A stretch of DNA of 64,000 bases from an uncultured Sulfitobacter sp. (GCF_947497275.1 NZ_CANMFS010000003.1:1-64000); one strand, 5' to 3'. Counted from the first letter of the stretch, positions 34,549 to 44,595 are shown. Numbers and translations are program-made. Notes: generated by a model from the letters alone, not told the origin.

Positions 34549-35829
34549 ATGAAGCAACTTCCTGTCCTGATTGCCGGTGGCGGCATCGGCGGGCTTGCCC
34601 TAGCGCTCACGCTTGATCAGATCGGCGTGCCGTTCAAGGTGATCGAAACCGTGAACACGGTGCGCCCCCTTGGCGTCGGGATCAATCTGCAGCCCAATGC
34701 AGTTCGCGAACTCTACGATCTGGGGATCACCGCGCGTGAACTGGACAGTCTCGGCCTTCCGATCCGTGAATGGGCGCTGGTCGGGCGCAACGGGATTGAC
34801 ATCCATGCAGAGCCGCGCGGCCGCGATGCGGGGTATCGCTGGCCGCAGTATGCGCTATATCGGGGCCGCTTCCACATGCTGCTTCATGATCATCTGATAC
34901 GGCGGGCGGGCACCGATGCCTTGCAGTTGGGATCGCGGGTGACGGGGTACCGCAACAATCCCGATGGTACTGTCACGGCCGAGATCACCGACGCGCGCGG
35001 GTACACGACGCACCTGCGCGGCGCGCTGTTGATCGGTGCCGACGGGATCCATTCGAACGTGCGCGCACAGATGCACCCCGACCAGCCCCCCATCCATTGG
35101 GGCGGTGCCGTCATGTGGCGCGGTACCACAAGGGCACGGCCCCTTCGTACCGGCGCATCCTTCGTGGGCCTGGGCGGCAGCAAGCAGCGGATGATCATCT
35201 ATCCGATCACCGCCGCCGATAGCGATGGTTTCGCCACCATCAACTGGATCGCCGAAGTCGCGTTCGAAAACGCGGGCGACAGACCCGCCGGATGGTTCAA
35301 GCCCGCGGACCTGCCGGATTTCGCGCACCATTTCGACGACTGGTCGTTCGACTGGCTGGATGTGCCGGCGCTGTTGCAGGCGGCCGACGTGATCTACGAA
35401 AATCCCATGATCGACCGTGACCCGGTGGCGACCTGGCGCGACGGTGCCGTGGCGCTGATCGGGGACGCCGCCCACGCCATGTACCCGACCGGATCGAACG
35501 GAGCGAGCCAGGCGATCATCGACGCGCGGACGCTGGGCGCCACGATGCTTGCGCGGGGTGTGACGCCGGACGCGCTGGGCGCCTATGATGCGGCCCTGTG
35601 CGGGCCGGTATCGGAACTGGTACTGCGCAATCGCGGTGCGGGACCGTTCGGATTGCTCGATATTGTCGAGGATCGGTGTGATGGCGTATTCGACACCATC
35701 GACGACATCGTATCCCCGTCCGAACGGACCGCGTTCATGGCGCGCTACAAGGCTGCGGCGGGGTTTGCCATGGACACGCTTAACAACGCCGACCCGATGA
35801 TTGCCGCAGATGCAAGAATAGGGGCATAG
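34549..35829 (+). CDS. FAD-dependent monooxygenase (PhzS-like flavin-dependent oxidoreductase)
   Basis: This 426-residue group A flavoprotein hydroxylase has the dinucleotide fold IAGGGIGGLALALTLDQIG, GVGINLQPNAVREL, the DG motif LLIGADGIHSNVR and the FAD-ribityl motif ALIGDAAHAMYPTGSNGAS. The sequence follows the PhzS-like 'flavin-dependent oxidoreductase' group, which hydroxylates aromatic rings with NAD(P)H and oxygen. The substrate is unknown. It stands alone with 95 bases to the next gene. Confidence 0.85.
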   Translation: MKQLPVLIAGGGIGGLALALTLDQIGVPFKVIETVNTVRPLGVGINLQPNAVRELYDLGITARELDSLGLPIREWALVGRNGIDIHAEPRGRDAGYRWPQYALYRGRFHMLLHDHLIRRAGTDALQLGSRVTGYRNNPDGTVTAEITDARGYTTHLRGALLIGADGIHSNVRAQMHPDQPPIHWGGAVMWRGTTRARPLRTGASFVGLGGSKQRMIIYPITAADSDGFATINWIAEVAFENAGDRPAGWFKPADLPDFAHHFDDWSFDWLDVPALLQAADVIYENPMIDRDPVATWRDGAVALIGDAAHAMYPTGSNGASQAIIDARTLGATMLARGVTPDALGAYDAALCGPVSELVLRNRGAGPFGLLDIVEDRCDGVFDTIDDIVSPSERTAFMARYKAAAGFAMDTLNNADPMIAADARIGA

Positions 35830-35853
35830 CCACGTCCGGCCCTTTCATCCGGC

Positions 35854-35867
35854 TTGATCGAAATCAA
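35854..35867. promoter_or_regulatory. FNR/FnrL box (perfect)
   Basis: TTGATCGAAATCAA matches the TTGAT-N4-ATCAA consensus exactly. Its centre lies about 65 bases before the stress-protein ATG, consistent with activation near -41.5 and a short leader. Confidence 0.85.
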
Positions 35868-35924
35868 AGCGATGAGCGGTGCCGCTTGATACCGTCGCTA
35901 AATCCCCACTTTAGGAAGCTTGCG

Positions 35925-36779
35925 ATGAAAAATGCCACCCTTCTCGTTGTTCTCGGTATAGGCGCCAAACCGACGGATCTCGAACCGCTGAGCTCCAGCG
36001 CACGAGACAATAATCTTCACCTGAATGTGCTCGTCCTCGGTGGCATGCCACCGTTGCCGGTTTTCAACTACGGCATGGGGGGATATGGCGGCACCCCGAT
36101 CCCGGACTACTGGCATGAGCAGGTCGATACGCAGAACAGGACGCTGGACCAGAACCGCAAGGAAATTTCACGGTATTTGGCCGATCAGGGCGCCAGCGCG
36201 GAGGTCCGCGTGGTCAGCGGTGAGACGACAGCACTTATGGACGCGGTCGCGGGCATCGCGCTGGCCTGCGACCGGGTCGTCTTCGGCGACGATCTGCGCG
36301 ATGATCCGCAACTGTTCAACGACGCCTTGCGCGCGGCGTTGTTCCGCGCACCGGCGGGGGTCATGCTGAACGCGCTGCAATCGCCCTCGGCGCTCGCACC
36401 GAAATCCGTGTTCGTGTCGTGGAAGGCATCGGTGGCCGCGTCGCGTGCGGCGCATGTCGCTCTGCCGACCCTGCGCCGCGCGGACACTGTCACGCTGGCG
36501 TTGTTCGATCCGGTCGCGACCAGCGCACAGGACGGCGAAAATCCCGGCTCGGACGTCGCGGCATGGCTTACCCATCAGGGTTGCAGCGTCGAAGTGCAGC
36601 AATATCCCAGCGGCGGCGGTGAGATCAGCAAGGCGCTGATGCAACGTGCCAAGGAGACGTCGGCGGATCTGATCGTGATGGGGGCCTATGACCACTCGCG
36701 GCTGCGCGAAACCGTGTTTGGCGGCACCACCCGCAGTATGATCGAACAACACGGGGTGCCGGTTCTGCTGACCCACTGA
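35925..36779 (+). CDS. Universal stress protein, tandem-domain
   Basis: This 284-residue protein has two Usp-like halves. The second half ends with ADLIVMGAYDHSRLRETVFG then GTTRSMI, the ATP-binding G-x2-G-x9-G(S/T) type loop, and VPVLLTH. The first half is more divergent. ATG 35925 has AGGAAG before it. The perfect FNR box upstream indicates induction under oxygen limitation, as is common for Usp genes in facultative proteobacteria. A second Usp at 50.5 kb has the same control element. Confidence 0.85.
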   Translation: MKNATLLVVLGIGAKPTDLEPLSSSARDNNLHLNVLVLGGMPPLPVFNYGMGGYGGTPIPDYWHEQVDTQNRTLDQNRKEISRYLADQGASAEVRVVSGETTALMDAVAGIALACDRVVFGDDLRDDPQLFNDALRAALFRAPAGVMLNALQSPSALAPKSVFVSWKASVAASRAAHVALPTLRRADTVTLALFDPVATSAQDGENPGSDVAAWLTHQGCSVEVQQYPSGGGEISKALMQRAKETSADLIVMGAYDHSRLRETVFGGTTRSMIEQHGVPVLLTH

Positions 36780-36795
36780 TGGTCTGATCCCTGCC

Positions 36796-36820
36796 CTGTG
36801 CCGGAACGCATCCGGCACAG
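36796..36820. terminator. Bidirectional hairpin terminator
   Basis: CTGTGCCGGA and TCCGGCACAG form a perfect 10-bp stem around a 5-base loop between the convergent universal stress protein and lipoprotein genes. Confidence 0.75.
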
Positions 36821-36836
36821 ACCGCGCCCCGACACC

Positions 36837-37454
36837 CTATGCGCGCGCGACGGCCCAATCCGCCATTTCGGGAAGCAGCGTATCGAGCGCGCTTTGGAAC
36901 GCCCGTACGATTGACAGCGCACTGTCATCGGGGGCGATCGCAGTACCCGAGAAACTGCGGTTGGCAATCACCCGCTGGTCGCGGTCGCTTAGCAGGGTCA
37001 GCGCGACGTCGATCCCCACGTTCAGCATTCCCTCCGGCATGACCGTTACTTCGAATTCATCCATCCGGACCAGAAGGGCGGTATCGGGGACCGGGCCGCC
37101 TTCGCTGCGGCCAACGTATCCGATGCGGTCCGTTCCTGCGATGCTGCGGATCAACAGCGATTGCAGCACGAGCGGTGCTTCGTCGCTCCACCGGGCGTCC
37201 GGCAGATAGGTGATCGCGGCGGCCGCGGGTTTCACCATGATCCTGTCGGTCGACATTGCCGCCGGCGCATCCGGGCGTGCCACCAACAGCGTGCGCGATG
37301 TCCGTCGCCCCGCCTTCGACCCGGCTGCGGGTCTCAGGTCATAGGTATCTAACGGCTCAGACGCCGAGTTCAGCGACGATAGCGCGCTGCATCCACCCAG
37401 GACGCAAACGGCGCCGGTAAGAGCCGCGCGGCGGCTGAGTGCTTTTATCTGCAT
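36837..37454 (-). CDS. ABC-type transport auxiliary lipoprotein (PqiC/Mla-associated)
   Basis: This 205-residue lipoprotein has a signal peptide with lipobox LGGC (VCVLGGCSALSS) and then the ABC_trans_aux domain (LDTYDLRPAAGS, LPDARWSDEAPLVLQSLL, VIANRSFSGTAIAPDD). Such proteins cooperate with MCE proteins in lipid movement between membranes. It starts four bases after the MCE gene and ends the four-gene operon. ATG 37454 is used because it directly precedes the signal peptide. Confidence 0.85.
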   Translation of the reverse strand: MQIKALSRRAALTGAVCVLGGCSALSSLNSASEPLDTYDLRPAAGSKAGRRTSRTLLVARPDAPAAMSTDRIMVKPAAAAITYLPDARWSDEAPLVLQSLLIRSIAGTDRIGYVGRSEGGPVPDTALLVRMDEFEVTVMPEGMLNVGIDVALTLLSDRDQRVIANRSFSGTAIAPDDSALSIVRAFQSALDTLLPEMADWAVARA

Positions 37455-37458
37455 GGCA

Positions 37459-39177
37459 TCATCTCCGGTAATCTGGAACACGGTTCGAATCGAGCAAGAA
37501 GCGCGCAGGATCGCGTTCGATCTTGCGCACGAGGCTGTCGAGCGACGACAGCAGACGACGGCCCTCGGCACCAAGCTGCGTCAGCTCCGACAGACCGGTT
37601 TGCGAAAATGTCGTGATCCCGGGTGCGGCGGAGGCGACTGCCTGCTGTACCCGTACTACGACGTTATCGGCCCGTTCGATCAAGGCGCGCAAATCGGCGG
37701 CAATCGCCGGTACGTCGCGGGTTACATCCTCGACGGCGACACTGATGCGATCGGACGCTTGGCGAATATCGCTCATCACCGGCGAAATATCGGTTTCCAG
37801 CACTTCGGTCGCGGCGTCGAACGTGACCTCGGCGGACCCAAGCGCGCCATTGGCCTGCGTCAGTGTGACGTCGAGCGCATCAAGGCTGGTCTGTACGCGT
37901 CCGAACATTTCATTGGCCGAGGTGAGAGCCTGCTCTGCTTTATTGGCGAGTGGGTCGAACCGCCCCGTCGCCCCCGTAAGATCCCGCGCGACCCGGTCGA
38001 CCGCATCCGATGCGGACGCCACCGCGCCGCGTACATCCTTGACGACCGCAGGCACATCGTTCAGGACCACGGTTTCGATCGTAGCAATCGCCGATTTCGC
38101 GTCCGCGAGCACCTCGCGCGCTTCGGCGACGAGCAAGGTACCGTCGCCGTCCACAAGGGTGTAGATGCTGTCGGAAGCGTCAGTCACCGAGGTAAACGCC
38201 GAGTTCGCCTCTGTGAGCGTTCGTTCCAGTTCGGCCAGCCGGGCGTTGAGCAGATCCGCCGTTTGGGAAAAACCGTCGAGCGTCTCGCCGGATTGCCGTT
38301 GCAATGTCGAAATCGCGCTGTTGGTGTTCGCGGCGGCCTGAGAGACCTGCTCAAGTATTTCGGGGATCCGGTCGCGCAGGATCACCTGTGCCTGCGAAAA
38401 CGTTCCCTCGATTGATTCGACCGCACCAGTCGACGTATCGAGCGTTGTCTGCGCGGTGGCGAAAGCATCTTCGGCCGCGATCAGCGCGGCATCCGCCCGT
38501 TCGAGCGTGGTTGAAAAATTCGATCCGATCCCGTCCAGATTTTCGGTAAAGACCGAGATCTGGTCAGTTGCGTCGCTCACTGTACCGGTGATTTCCGAGA
38601 AATCGGTAAGCGCCTGTTCAAGCCCGCCAGAGGCCTGGTCCAGATTGCGCAGGATGTTGGTTACATAGTTCTGGTTCTCGGGGCCGGTCAAGGACTGGAA
38701 CTGCTCGAGCAGGCGGGTGGCTTCGCTGACAAGGTCGGGCGCGTCTTCGACCAGCGCCTGTACCGTTGAGCGGCGCGATGGGATGATCGGCAATTCGCCG
38801 TCGGAAGCTGTCAAAGTTGGCGAACCGGACGTACCGCCCGACAGCGAGATATAGGCCACGCCCGTGACCCCCTGCGACTGAAGTTGCGCTACCGTGTCTT
38901 CGTGGACCGGTGTATCGGCATCGACTTCGATCGTCGTGAACACCTTGGACGGATCTTCCTCATAGATCCGCAGGCCGATCACCTCGCCCACCGAAATCCC
39001 GTTGAACAGAACGTCGCCGGACGAATCCAGCCCCGAAACATCCTCGAACAGGATCCCGTAGGTCTTGTATTGTCTGTCGATCTGAACGCTGGCGAGCCAG
39101 ATGAAAAATCCTAGCGTGCCGAGGATCGCCATCAGGGTGAAGGCGCCGATAAGAATGAAGTTCGCGCGGGTTTCCAT
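37459..39177 (-). CDS. MlaD/MCE-family lipid-transport protein
   Basis: This 572-residue protein has one N-terminal membrane helix (FILIGAFTLMAILGTLGFFIWL) followed by an MCE domain (GLDSSGDVLFNGISVGEVIG, VTGVAYISLSGG). A long helical, coiled-coil-like tail of about 400 residues is rich in T, A, D and S. It is much longer than E. coli MlaD and closer to PqiB/YebT or actinobacterial MCE architecture, so the tail may form a periplasm-spanning tube. Its start overlaps the ATPase stop by one base. Confidence 0.88.
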   Translation of the reverse strand: METRANFILIGAFTLMAILGTLGFFIWLASVQIDRQYKTYGILFEDVSGLDSSGDVLFNGISVGEVIGLRIYEEDPSKVFTTIEVDADTPVHEDTVAQLQSQGVTGVAYISLSGGTSGSPTLTASDGELPIIPSRRSTVQALVEDAPDLVSEATRLLEQFQSLTGPENQNYVTNILRNLDQASGGLEQALTDFSEITGTVSDATDQISVFTENLDGIGSNFSTTLERADAALIAAEDAFATAQTTLDTSTGAVESIEGTFSQAQVILRDRIPEILEQVSQAAANTNSAISTLQRQSGETLDGFSQTADLLNARLAELERTLTEANSAFTSVTDASDSIYTLVDGDGTLLVAEAREVLADAKSAIATIETVVLNDVPAVVKDVRGAVASASDAVDRVARDLTGATGRFDPLANKAEQALTSANEMFGRVQTSLDALDVTLTQANGALGSAEVTFDAATEVLETDISPVMSDIRQASDRISVAVEDVTRDVPAIAADLRALIERADNVVVRVQQAVASAAPGITTFSQTGLSELTQLGAEGRRLLSSLDSLVRKIERDPARFLLDSNRVPDYRR

Positions 39178-39971
39178 CAGGATGCCCCCTCTTGCGTGGC
39201 CGACGGGATCGCGGCACGCGCACGCGGCCCGTGAAAATATTCACGCACCCAAGGATGATCTACCTCGAGCATGTCCGCCATCGTGCCCACTGCCAACACC
39301 TTTTTTTCCGCCAGAACCGCCACACGGTCGCAAATGGCGTGAAGACTGTCGAGATCATGCGTCACCAAAAACACCGTTAGGCCAAGTGCCGCCTGCAACT
39401 GCTTGATCAATTTATCGAAAGCGGCCGCACCGATCGGATCGAGGCCCGCCGTCGGCTCGTCCAGAAAGACGATTTCGGGGTCCAGAGCGATAGCGCGCGC
39501 AAAGCCTGCCCGCTTGCGCATGCCCCCCGACAGCTCGGACGGGTATTTCGCCTGAGCGTTTTCGGGCAGGCCGACCATGCGCACCTTGATCCCCGCCAGC
39601 GTCTCGCGCAGCGCATCGTCAAGGTGCAGTTGCTCGCGCATCGGAGCCTCGACATTCTGGCGCACGGTCAGCGAGGAAAACAGCGCACCGTCCTGGAACA
39701 TCACGCCCCAACGGCGGCGCAGGGTGCGGTAGTCTTCATCCGATGTGTCGCGCACGCTTTCGCCGAACACCTCGATCTGGCCTTCGTTGGGCGTCAACAG
39801 ACCGACGATGGCGCGCAGCAGCACCGATTTTCCGGTCCCCGATCCACCGACCACGCCGATGATCTCGCCGCGCCGTACATCCAGATCAAGACCGTCGTGC
39901 ACGGTATGGGTGCCAAAGCGGGTCACAAGCCCGCGCACTCTGATGATATGATCGTCCGGTGCCTGCTGCAT
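39177..39971 (-). CDS. mlaF: MlaF-type ABC ATPase
   Basis: This 264-residue ATPase has Walker A GGSGTGKSVLLRAIVGL, signature ELSGGMRKRAGFARAI and Walker B IVFLDEPTAGLDPI. The SGGMRKR variant is typical of MlaF/Ttg2A. It energises the MlaE permease encoded just upstream for phospholipid transport. Stop of mlaE and start of this gene share one base. Confidence 0.9.
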   Translation of the reverse strand: MQQAPDDHIIRVRGLVTRFGTHTVHDGLDLDVRRGEIIGVVGGSGTGKSVLLRAIVGLLTPNEGQIEVFGESVRDTSDEDYRTLRRRWGVMFQDGALFSSLTVRQNVEAPMREQLHLDDALRETLAGIKVRMVGLPENAQAKYPSELSGGMRKRAGFARAIALDPEIVFLDEPTAGLDPIGAAAFDKLIKQLQAALGLTVFLVTHDLDSLHAICDRVAVLAEKKVLAVGTMADMLEVDHPWVREYFHGPRARAAIPSATQEGAS

Positions 39972-41104
39972 CAGACCCCCACAATCGCGAAAAATATCGA
40001 AAACAGCGCGTCCATCACGATCACCATAAAGATGGACAGCACCACCGAAGTCGAGGTGAGACGCCCTAGGGATTCCGCGTTGCCCCCCACCTTCATGCCC
40101 TCGTAACAGCCGATAATTCCGATGACCAGCGCGAAGAACGGCGCCTTAATCATGCCGACACCGAAGTGCCACACATCGGTATTCGACACCAGCCGCGACT
40201 GGAATACCCCCGGTGATACGCCAAGTTCGATCCACGACATCACCGCCCCGCCAAGCAGCCCCGACACATCGGCGATCAGACCCAGCGCAGGCAGCATCAA
40301 CATCAGTGCCAGCACACGGGGCACCACCAGGATCGTCACGGGATCGAGGCCGAGCGTGCGCATGGCGTCGATCTCTTCGCGCATCTTCATTGACCCAATC
40401 GCGGCGGTGAAGGCCGAACCGGAGCGCCCCGCGACGATGATCGCGGTCAGCAGGATGCCAAGTTCGCGCAGCACCGAAATTGCGATCAGATCGACAACGA
40501 ATACCTCTGCCCCGAACTGGCGCAACTGCGTCGACCCCTGAAACGCCAGCACCACGCCGATGAGAAAAGCCATGAGCGCGACGATTGGCACTGCATTCAC
40601 GCCGACTTCCTGACAGTGATGCACGACCGAGGTCAGCCGCAACCGCCGCGGGCGTATCACGATCCCCGCCATCGTGATGACGATCTGCCCCAGAAAAGAG
40701 ACCAGCTCGACCGCTGTCTGGCCGAACCGCACGACACTGCGCCCGAACGCCTCGAGCGTATCGTTCAGGCTGCGCTTCTTGTCTTTGGAGGTGTCCTCGG
40801 GTGGGAGGTTCTCGCGTACGGTCTCGATCAGTTGAGCCTGCGCGTCCGATCCGCCTTCGATCCCGATTTCCGCGCCATCCGCCGCCGCACGCCGCTGTAG
40901 ATCGACAAGAAACCACGCCCCCGCCGTATCCATCTGGCTCAGATCAGAAATATCGATGACGGTGACGTCGCGCAGCTTTTTGACCTGTGCCGCGCTGTCG
41001 AGATCCTGCACGGCTTCGATATACAGACGGCCCGCAACCCTGAGCCGGTCATCCACAACCGCCATCTCCACCTTGTCGCCGTCACCGTTCGGGTGTGGGG
41101 TCAC
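39971..41104 (-). CDS. mlaE: MlaE-type permease with N-terminal STAS domain
   Basis: This 377-residue protein has an N-terminal STAS-like domain of about 100 residues (LRDVTVIDISDLSQMDTAGA), a linker, then the MlaE permease (GVNAVPIVALMAFLIGVVLA, FVVDLIAISVLRELG, SMKMREEIDAMRTLGLDP). The fusion replaces the separate MlaB STAS subunit of E. coli. GTG 41104 follows GAAAGG. It is the first gene of the lipid-transport operon. Confidence 0.9.
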   Translation of the reverse strand: MTPHPNGDGDKVEMAVVDDRLRVAGRLYIEAVQDLDSAAQVKKLRDVTVIDISDLSQMDTAGAWFLVDLQRRAAADGAEIGIEGGSDAQAQLIETVRENLPPEDTSKDKKRSLNDTLEAFGRSVVRFGQTAVELVSFLGQIVITMAGIVIRPRRLRLTSVVHHCQEVGVNAVPIVALMAFLIGVVLAFQGSTQLRQFGAEVFVVDLIAISVLRELGILLTAIIVAGRSGSAFTAAIGSMKMREEIDAMRTLGLDPVTILVVPRVLALMLMLPALGLIADVSGLLGGAVMSWIELGVSPGVFQSRLVSNTDVWHFGVGMIKAPFFALVIGIIGCYEGMKVGGNAESLGRLTSTSVVLSIFMVIVMDALFSIFFAIVGV

Positions 41105-41299
41105 GCGGTCGCGCCTTTCGAAAGAAACCTTTAGGTGACTCGTCCATCCCGCAGTTTGCCCCGCACTACAAGCCCCCGGAATGTCGCAGGGCCGTGAAAT
41201 CCAACGCAGTTGTGGACGGAATGTCGAGGTTTCCGGCGCCCTGCGCTGACCGCCAGTCCCGACCGAAGACCAGCCTCGGCAGGCGCAACCGGTTGTAAA

Positions 41300-42301
41300 T
41301 CAGCTTCCCAGCGTCGCCACGAGAACCGCCTTGATCGTGTGCATACGGTTCTCGGCCTGATCGAATACGATGGAAGCGGGACTTTCAAAAACTTCGTCCG
41401 TCACCTCCAGCGCGTCAAGGCCGTGTTCCTTCTGAATGCGCGCGCCGACCTCGGTATCGGCATTGTGAAACGCGGGCAGACAATGCATGAATTTGGTATC
41501 GGGATAGCCCGTGCGCGCCATTAGCTCCGCATTGACCTGATATGGCAACAAATCCGCGATTCGCTGCGCCCAGACGTCGTCGGGTTCTCCCATCGACACC
41601 CAGACGTCGGTATAGATGAAATCGGTATCGCGGGTGCCTTCGCGGATATCGTCGGTCAGCGTCAGCCGCGCGCCCGTTGCTTGCGCGATTGTCCGAGCCT
41701 CCTCGACCAGCGCTGCGTCGGGCATCAGCGACTTCGGACCGCACAGGCGCACGTCCATCCCCATTTTCACACCGCCGATCATCAGGCTGTCGCCCATGTT
41801 GTTGCCGGTGTCCCCCAGAAAGCAGAACGCGATCTGTGACAGCGGGCGGTCGCAGTGCTCTTGCATGGTCAGCAAATCAGCGAGAATTTGGGTCGGGTGG
41901 TATTCATCGGTCAGCCCGTTGTAGACCGGAACGCCCGCCCATTGAGCGAGTTCCTCGACAATCTCATGGCCGAAACCGCGGTATTCAATGGCGTCATAGA
42001 CGCGGCCCAGCACGCGGGCCGTGTCCTTGACCGACTCCTTTTTGCCCAGATGGCTGCCGGTTGGACCCAGGTAGGTCACATGTGCCCCCTGATCGTAGGC
42101 GGCAACCTCGAACCCGACGCGGGTGCGGGTGCTATCCTTCTCGAAAATCAGCGCGATCTCCTTCCCGGTGAGGCGTGGCACCTCGGTACCAGCGGATTTC
42201 GCATGCTTCAGATCGGCGGAAAGGCGCAGCAGAAACGCGATCTCCTCCGGGGTGAAATCGCGCAGGGCGAGGAATGATCGGTTTTGCAGATTGAGTGACA
42301 C
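41300..42301 (-). CDS. arcB: Ornithine carbamoyltransferase (catabolic/ArcB-like)
   Basis: This 333-residue enzyme interconverts ornithine plus carbamoyl phosphate with citrulline. The carbamoyl-phosphate site STRTR is in [22 protein letters not shown] is the ornithine site. Length and the [20 protein letters not shown] and [12 protein letters not shown] stretches resemble ArcB/long ArgF rather than the shorter anabolic form. GTG 42301 is preceded by AAAGGA. The upstream YfcC carrier and an FNR-type box fit a catabolic role, but arginine deiminase and carbamate kinase are not next to it. ArgF is the alternative name. Confidence 0.85.
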   Translation of the reverse strand: MSLNLQNRSFLALRDFTPEEIAFLLRLSADLKHAKSAGTEVPRLTGKEIALIFEKDSTRTRVGFEVAAYDQGAHVTYLGPTGSHLGKKESVKDTARVLGRVYDAIEYRGFGHEIVEELAQWAGVPVYNGLTDEYHPTQILADLLTMQEHCDRPLSQIAFCFLGDTGNNMGDSLMIGGVKMGMDVRLCGPKSLMPDAALVEEARTIAQATGARLTLTDDIREGTRDTDFIYTDVWVSMGEPDDVWAQRIADLLPYQVNAELMARTGYPDTKFMHCLPAFHNADTEVGARIQKEHGLDALEVTDEVFESPASIVFDQAENRMHTIKAVLVATLGS

Positions 42302-42345
42302 TCTGTGTCCTTTCAGAAAATACGTGCCGAAAACAGTCGCGCGGG

Positions 42346-43794
42346 TCAGAGCACGACGCCAAGGGCGAGCGCGGCCATGTTCAGCACGGTCAGAACAAGC
42401 AAAAGTGGAGCGACGAAGAGAAGCCACCGGTTATAAGGGATCCGCCCGATGGCCAGCGCGCCGACCACCACCGCCGAGGTTGGCGTGATCAGGTTCACGA
42501 TGCCCGATGCGGACTGGTAGGCCGTGACCGCCAGTGAGCGGTCGACGCCCGCGAAATCAGACACCGGTGCCAGGATCGGCATCGACAGGACTGCTAGACC
42601 GGAAGTCGACGGCACGAGAAAGCTCATCGCGACCTCGATCCAGTACATGCCGGTGATAAACACCACTTCTGAGCGTCCTGCGATCAGCTGCTCGGACGCA
42701 TGCAGCACGGTATCCGTGATCCTGCCCGCGTCCATCACAACGACGATCCCGCGCGCCAGTCCGATGATCAGTGCGACGCCAAGAAGATCCCGCGCGCCGT
42801 TCACGAAGGCTTCGACAAACGGTTTCTCCCCGACCCATCCAACGGTGCCGATAATCAACGACGCTGCTAGAAACAGCATCGACATCTCGGCCATCCACCA
42901 CCCGCGCAACGCCACGCCCCAGATCATCACCGCGAAGGTCAGCGCGAACAGGATCAGTACGACTTTGTTCCGGGTGGTCAGCGCCGCATCCAGCCCCGAC
43001 GCCTCGCCGGCGAAGTGGCGTTCGTTTTCGGCCCGCCGGTCCGCGACGATGGACGCCGAGGGATCCGCCTTGACCCGCGCGGCATAGCGCATCACGAACG
43101 CCACACAGATCAGCCAGCCCACCCCGAGGATCGCCAGCCTGAGCAACAGCCCGTCGGTGAACGCAATACCCGCGGCGTTTGAGGCGATCGTCGTGGCGAA
43201 AGGGTTGATCGTGGAGCCCATGACGCCAATGCCCGCACCCAGCAGGATCACCGCCACACCGGTCGCGGCGTCGTAGCCCGCCGCAATCATTACGGGGATC
43301 AGAATCGCGTAGAAGGCCAAAGTTTCTTCGGCCATGCCGTAGGTCGTGCCTCCGGCGGCAAAAAGCGCCATGAGGATCGGGATCATCCATTTCTCGCGCC
43401 CGCGCATCCCGGCCATGGCCGCCGTGATGCCACCGTCGATGGCGCCGGTCCGGTTCACCACTCCGAGAAATCCACCGATGAACAGCACAAAGAGCGACAC
43501 ATCAATGGCGTTGGCCGCATAGCTTGCCGGATCGTAGAACCCCGCCACAGGCGCGCGCAGGATGTCGAGCAGTCCCTGTGGGGCGCTTTCGACGACACGG
43601 TACGTGCCGGGCACCGGCGTTTCCTTGCCCAGCGCCTCGTTTGTGACACGGTCGTATTGACCGGCCGGAACAATCCAGCTGAGCGCGGCAACCAGCACAA
43701 TCAGGCCAAAGAGGATGGTAAAGGCGGACGGGAACCGGTCGTGCCGTTCTGGGTCTTGCGGGTCCGATGATTGCATCGTTGGTGTGTCTGACAT
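42346..43794 (-). CDS. YfcC-family membrane carrier
   Basis: This 482-residue protein has about 12 hydrophobic segments and YfcC signatures ([87 protein letters not shown]). YfcC-family carriers occur in some arginine-deiminase clusters, probably as arginine/ornithine or related exchangers. ATG 43794 has AGGAG nearby. It is probably co-transcribed with the ornithine carbamoyltransferase 44 bases downstream. Confidence 0.85.
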   Translation of the reverse strand: MSDTPTMQSSDPQDPERHDRFPSAFTILFGLIVLVAALSWIVPAGQYDRVTNEALGKETPVPGTYRVVESAPQGLLDILRAPVAGFYDPASYAANAIDVSLFVLFIGGFLGVVNRTGAIDGGITAAMAGMRGREKWMIPILMALFAAGGTTYGMAEETLAFYAILIPVMIAAGYDAATGVAVILLGAGIGVMGSTINPFATTIASNAAGIAFTDGLLLRLAILGVGWLICVAFVMRYAARVKADPSASIVADRRAENERHFAGEASGLDAALTTRNKVVLILFALTFAVMIWGVALRGWWMAEMSMLFLAASLIIGTVGWVGEKPFVEAFVNGARDLLGVALIIGLARGIVVVMDAGRITDTVLHASEQLIAGRSEVVFITGMYWIEVAMSFLVPSTSGLAVLSMPILAPVSDFAGVDRSLAVTAYQSASGIVNLITPTSAVVVGALAIGRIPYNRWLLFVAPLLLVLTVLNMAALALGVVL

Positions 43795-43866
43795 ATTTTG
43801 CTCCTGTCGCCTAAGGGCCGGAACCGGCCCTCTGGGAGCACAATGCCGCAAATGACGGAGCGGCGG

Positions 43867-43880
43867 TTGATCCTTGTCAA
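43867..43880. promoter_or_regulatory. FNR/FixK-type box upstream of yfcC-arcB
   Basis: TTGATCCTTGTCAA fits the relaxed FNR/FixK consensus TTGAY-N4-RTCAA. Its centre is about 79 bases before the YfcC ATG, leaving a leader of about 38 bases if activation is at -41.5. It also overlaps the far 5' end of the divergent ExoD frame. Confidence 0.65.
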
Positions 43881-43936
43881 TCCGGCGCAGGAGCGTGCGG
43901 AGGGACGCCAATCCACCCTTGGACCGGAGCACGCTT

Positions 43937-44545
43937 TTGACGATCCTTCCCCCATCGCCACCATCGCCCGACGGCTTCGCCGCGTTGATCCGATGGGTCG
44001 ATGGCGAACTGGCCGCCGGGCGGCCGGTGACGCTGGGCGACGCGCTCAATCAGGCGGGTGCGCGTATGCACGGTGCCGCCATCCTGTTGCTTGCGCTGCC
44101 CGAATCCATTCCGCTGCCGATTCCGAGCTTCGGTGCCATTCTGGGAGTGCCACTCATCATAATTTCTGCACACCTCGCCCTGTTCGGCGAAGACGGCGAG
44201 CTGCCGGAACGCGCGCGCGCCATCGTGCTGCCGCAACAGATGATCGCCGTGATGGTGCGCTATCTGTTACGCCCGTTGCAGCGGGCAGAACGGATGACGC
44301 AGGACAGAATGCCAGCATTGGCCCGGCGCGAGCGGCTGGTGGGGATGGTCTGTCTGGCGATGTCGTTGTTGTTGCTGCTGCCCCTTCCGTTCATGAACGT
44401 GCCCCCTGCCCTCGCTCTGGTCTGCATGTCATGGGGGTTGGCGCAACGGGACGGCGTTTTCGTGGGTCTCGGGCTTGCGGTGGCGGCGGTATTCATCGCA
44501 ACGCTTCTCGCGTTGGCCGATCTGGTATGGGGCGCCATCGCCTGA
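43937..44545 (+). CDS. ExoD-family exopolysaccharide synthesis protein
   Basis: This protein of about 202 residues has the ExoD pattern LGDALNQAGARMHGAAILLL, LPESIPLPIPSFGAILGVPL, GEDGELPERARAIVLP and several C-terminal membrane segments. ExoD affects exopolysaccharide production and alkaline tolerance in rhizobia; the mechanism is unknown. The start is uncertain: TTG 43937 has GGAG seven bases upstream, while the frame remains open to TTG 43874, which would overlap the FNR-type box. No ATG is available. Confidence 0.75.
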   Translation: MTILPPSPPSPDGFAALIRWVDGELAAGRPVTLGDALNQAGARMHGAAILLLALPESIPLPIPSFGAILGVPLIIISAHLALFGEDGELPERARAIVLPQQMIAVMVRYLLRPLQRAERMTQDRMPALARRERLVGMVCLAMSLLLLLPLPFMNVPPALALVCMSWGLAQRDGVFVGLGLAVAAVFIATLLALADLVWGAIA

Positions 44546-44595
44546 TGCAACGCGCATCGGACCAGTATCGACGCCCAACGATACCGTAGCGCGGG

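Noticed and set aside
34314-34616. 100-residue plus-strand frame before the monooxygenase
   Set aside because: It overlaps the monooxygenase start in another frame, is proline/alanine-rich and matches nothing.
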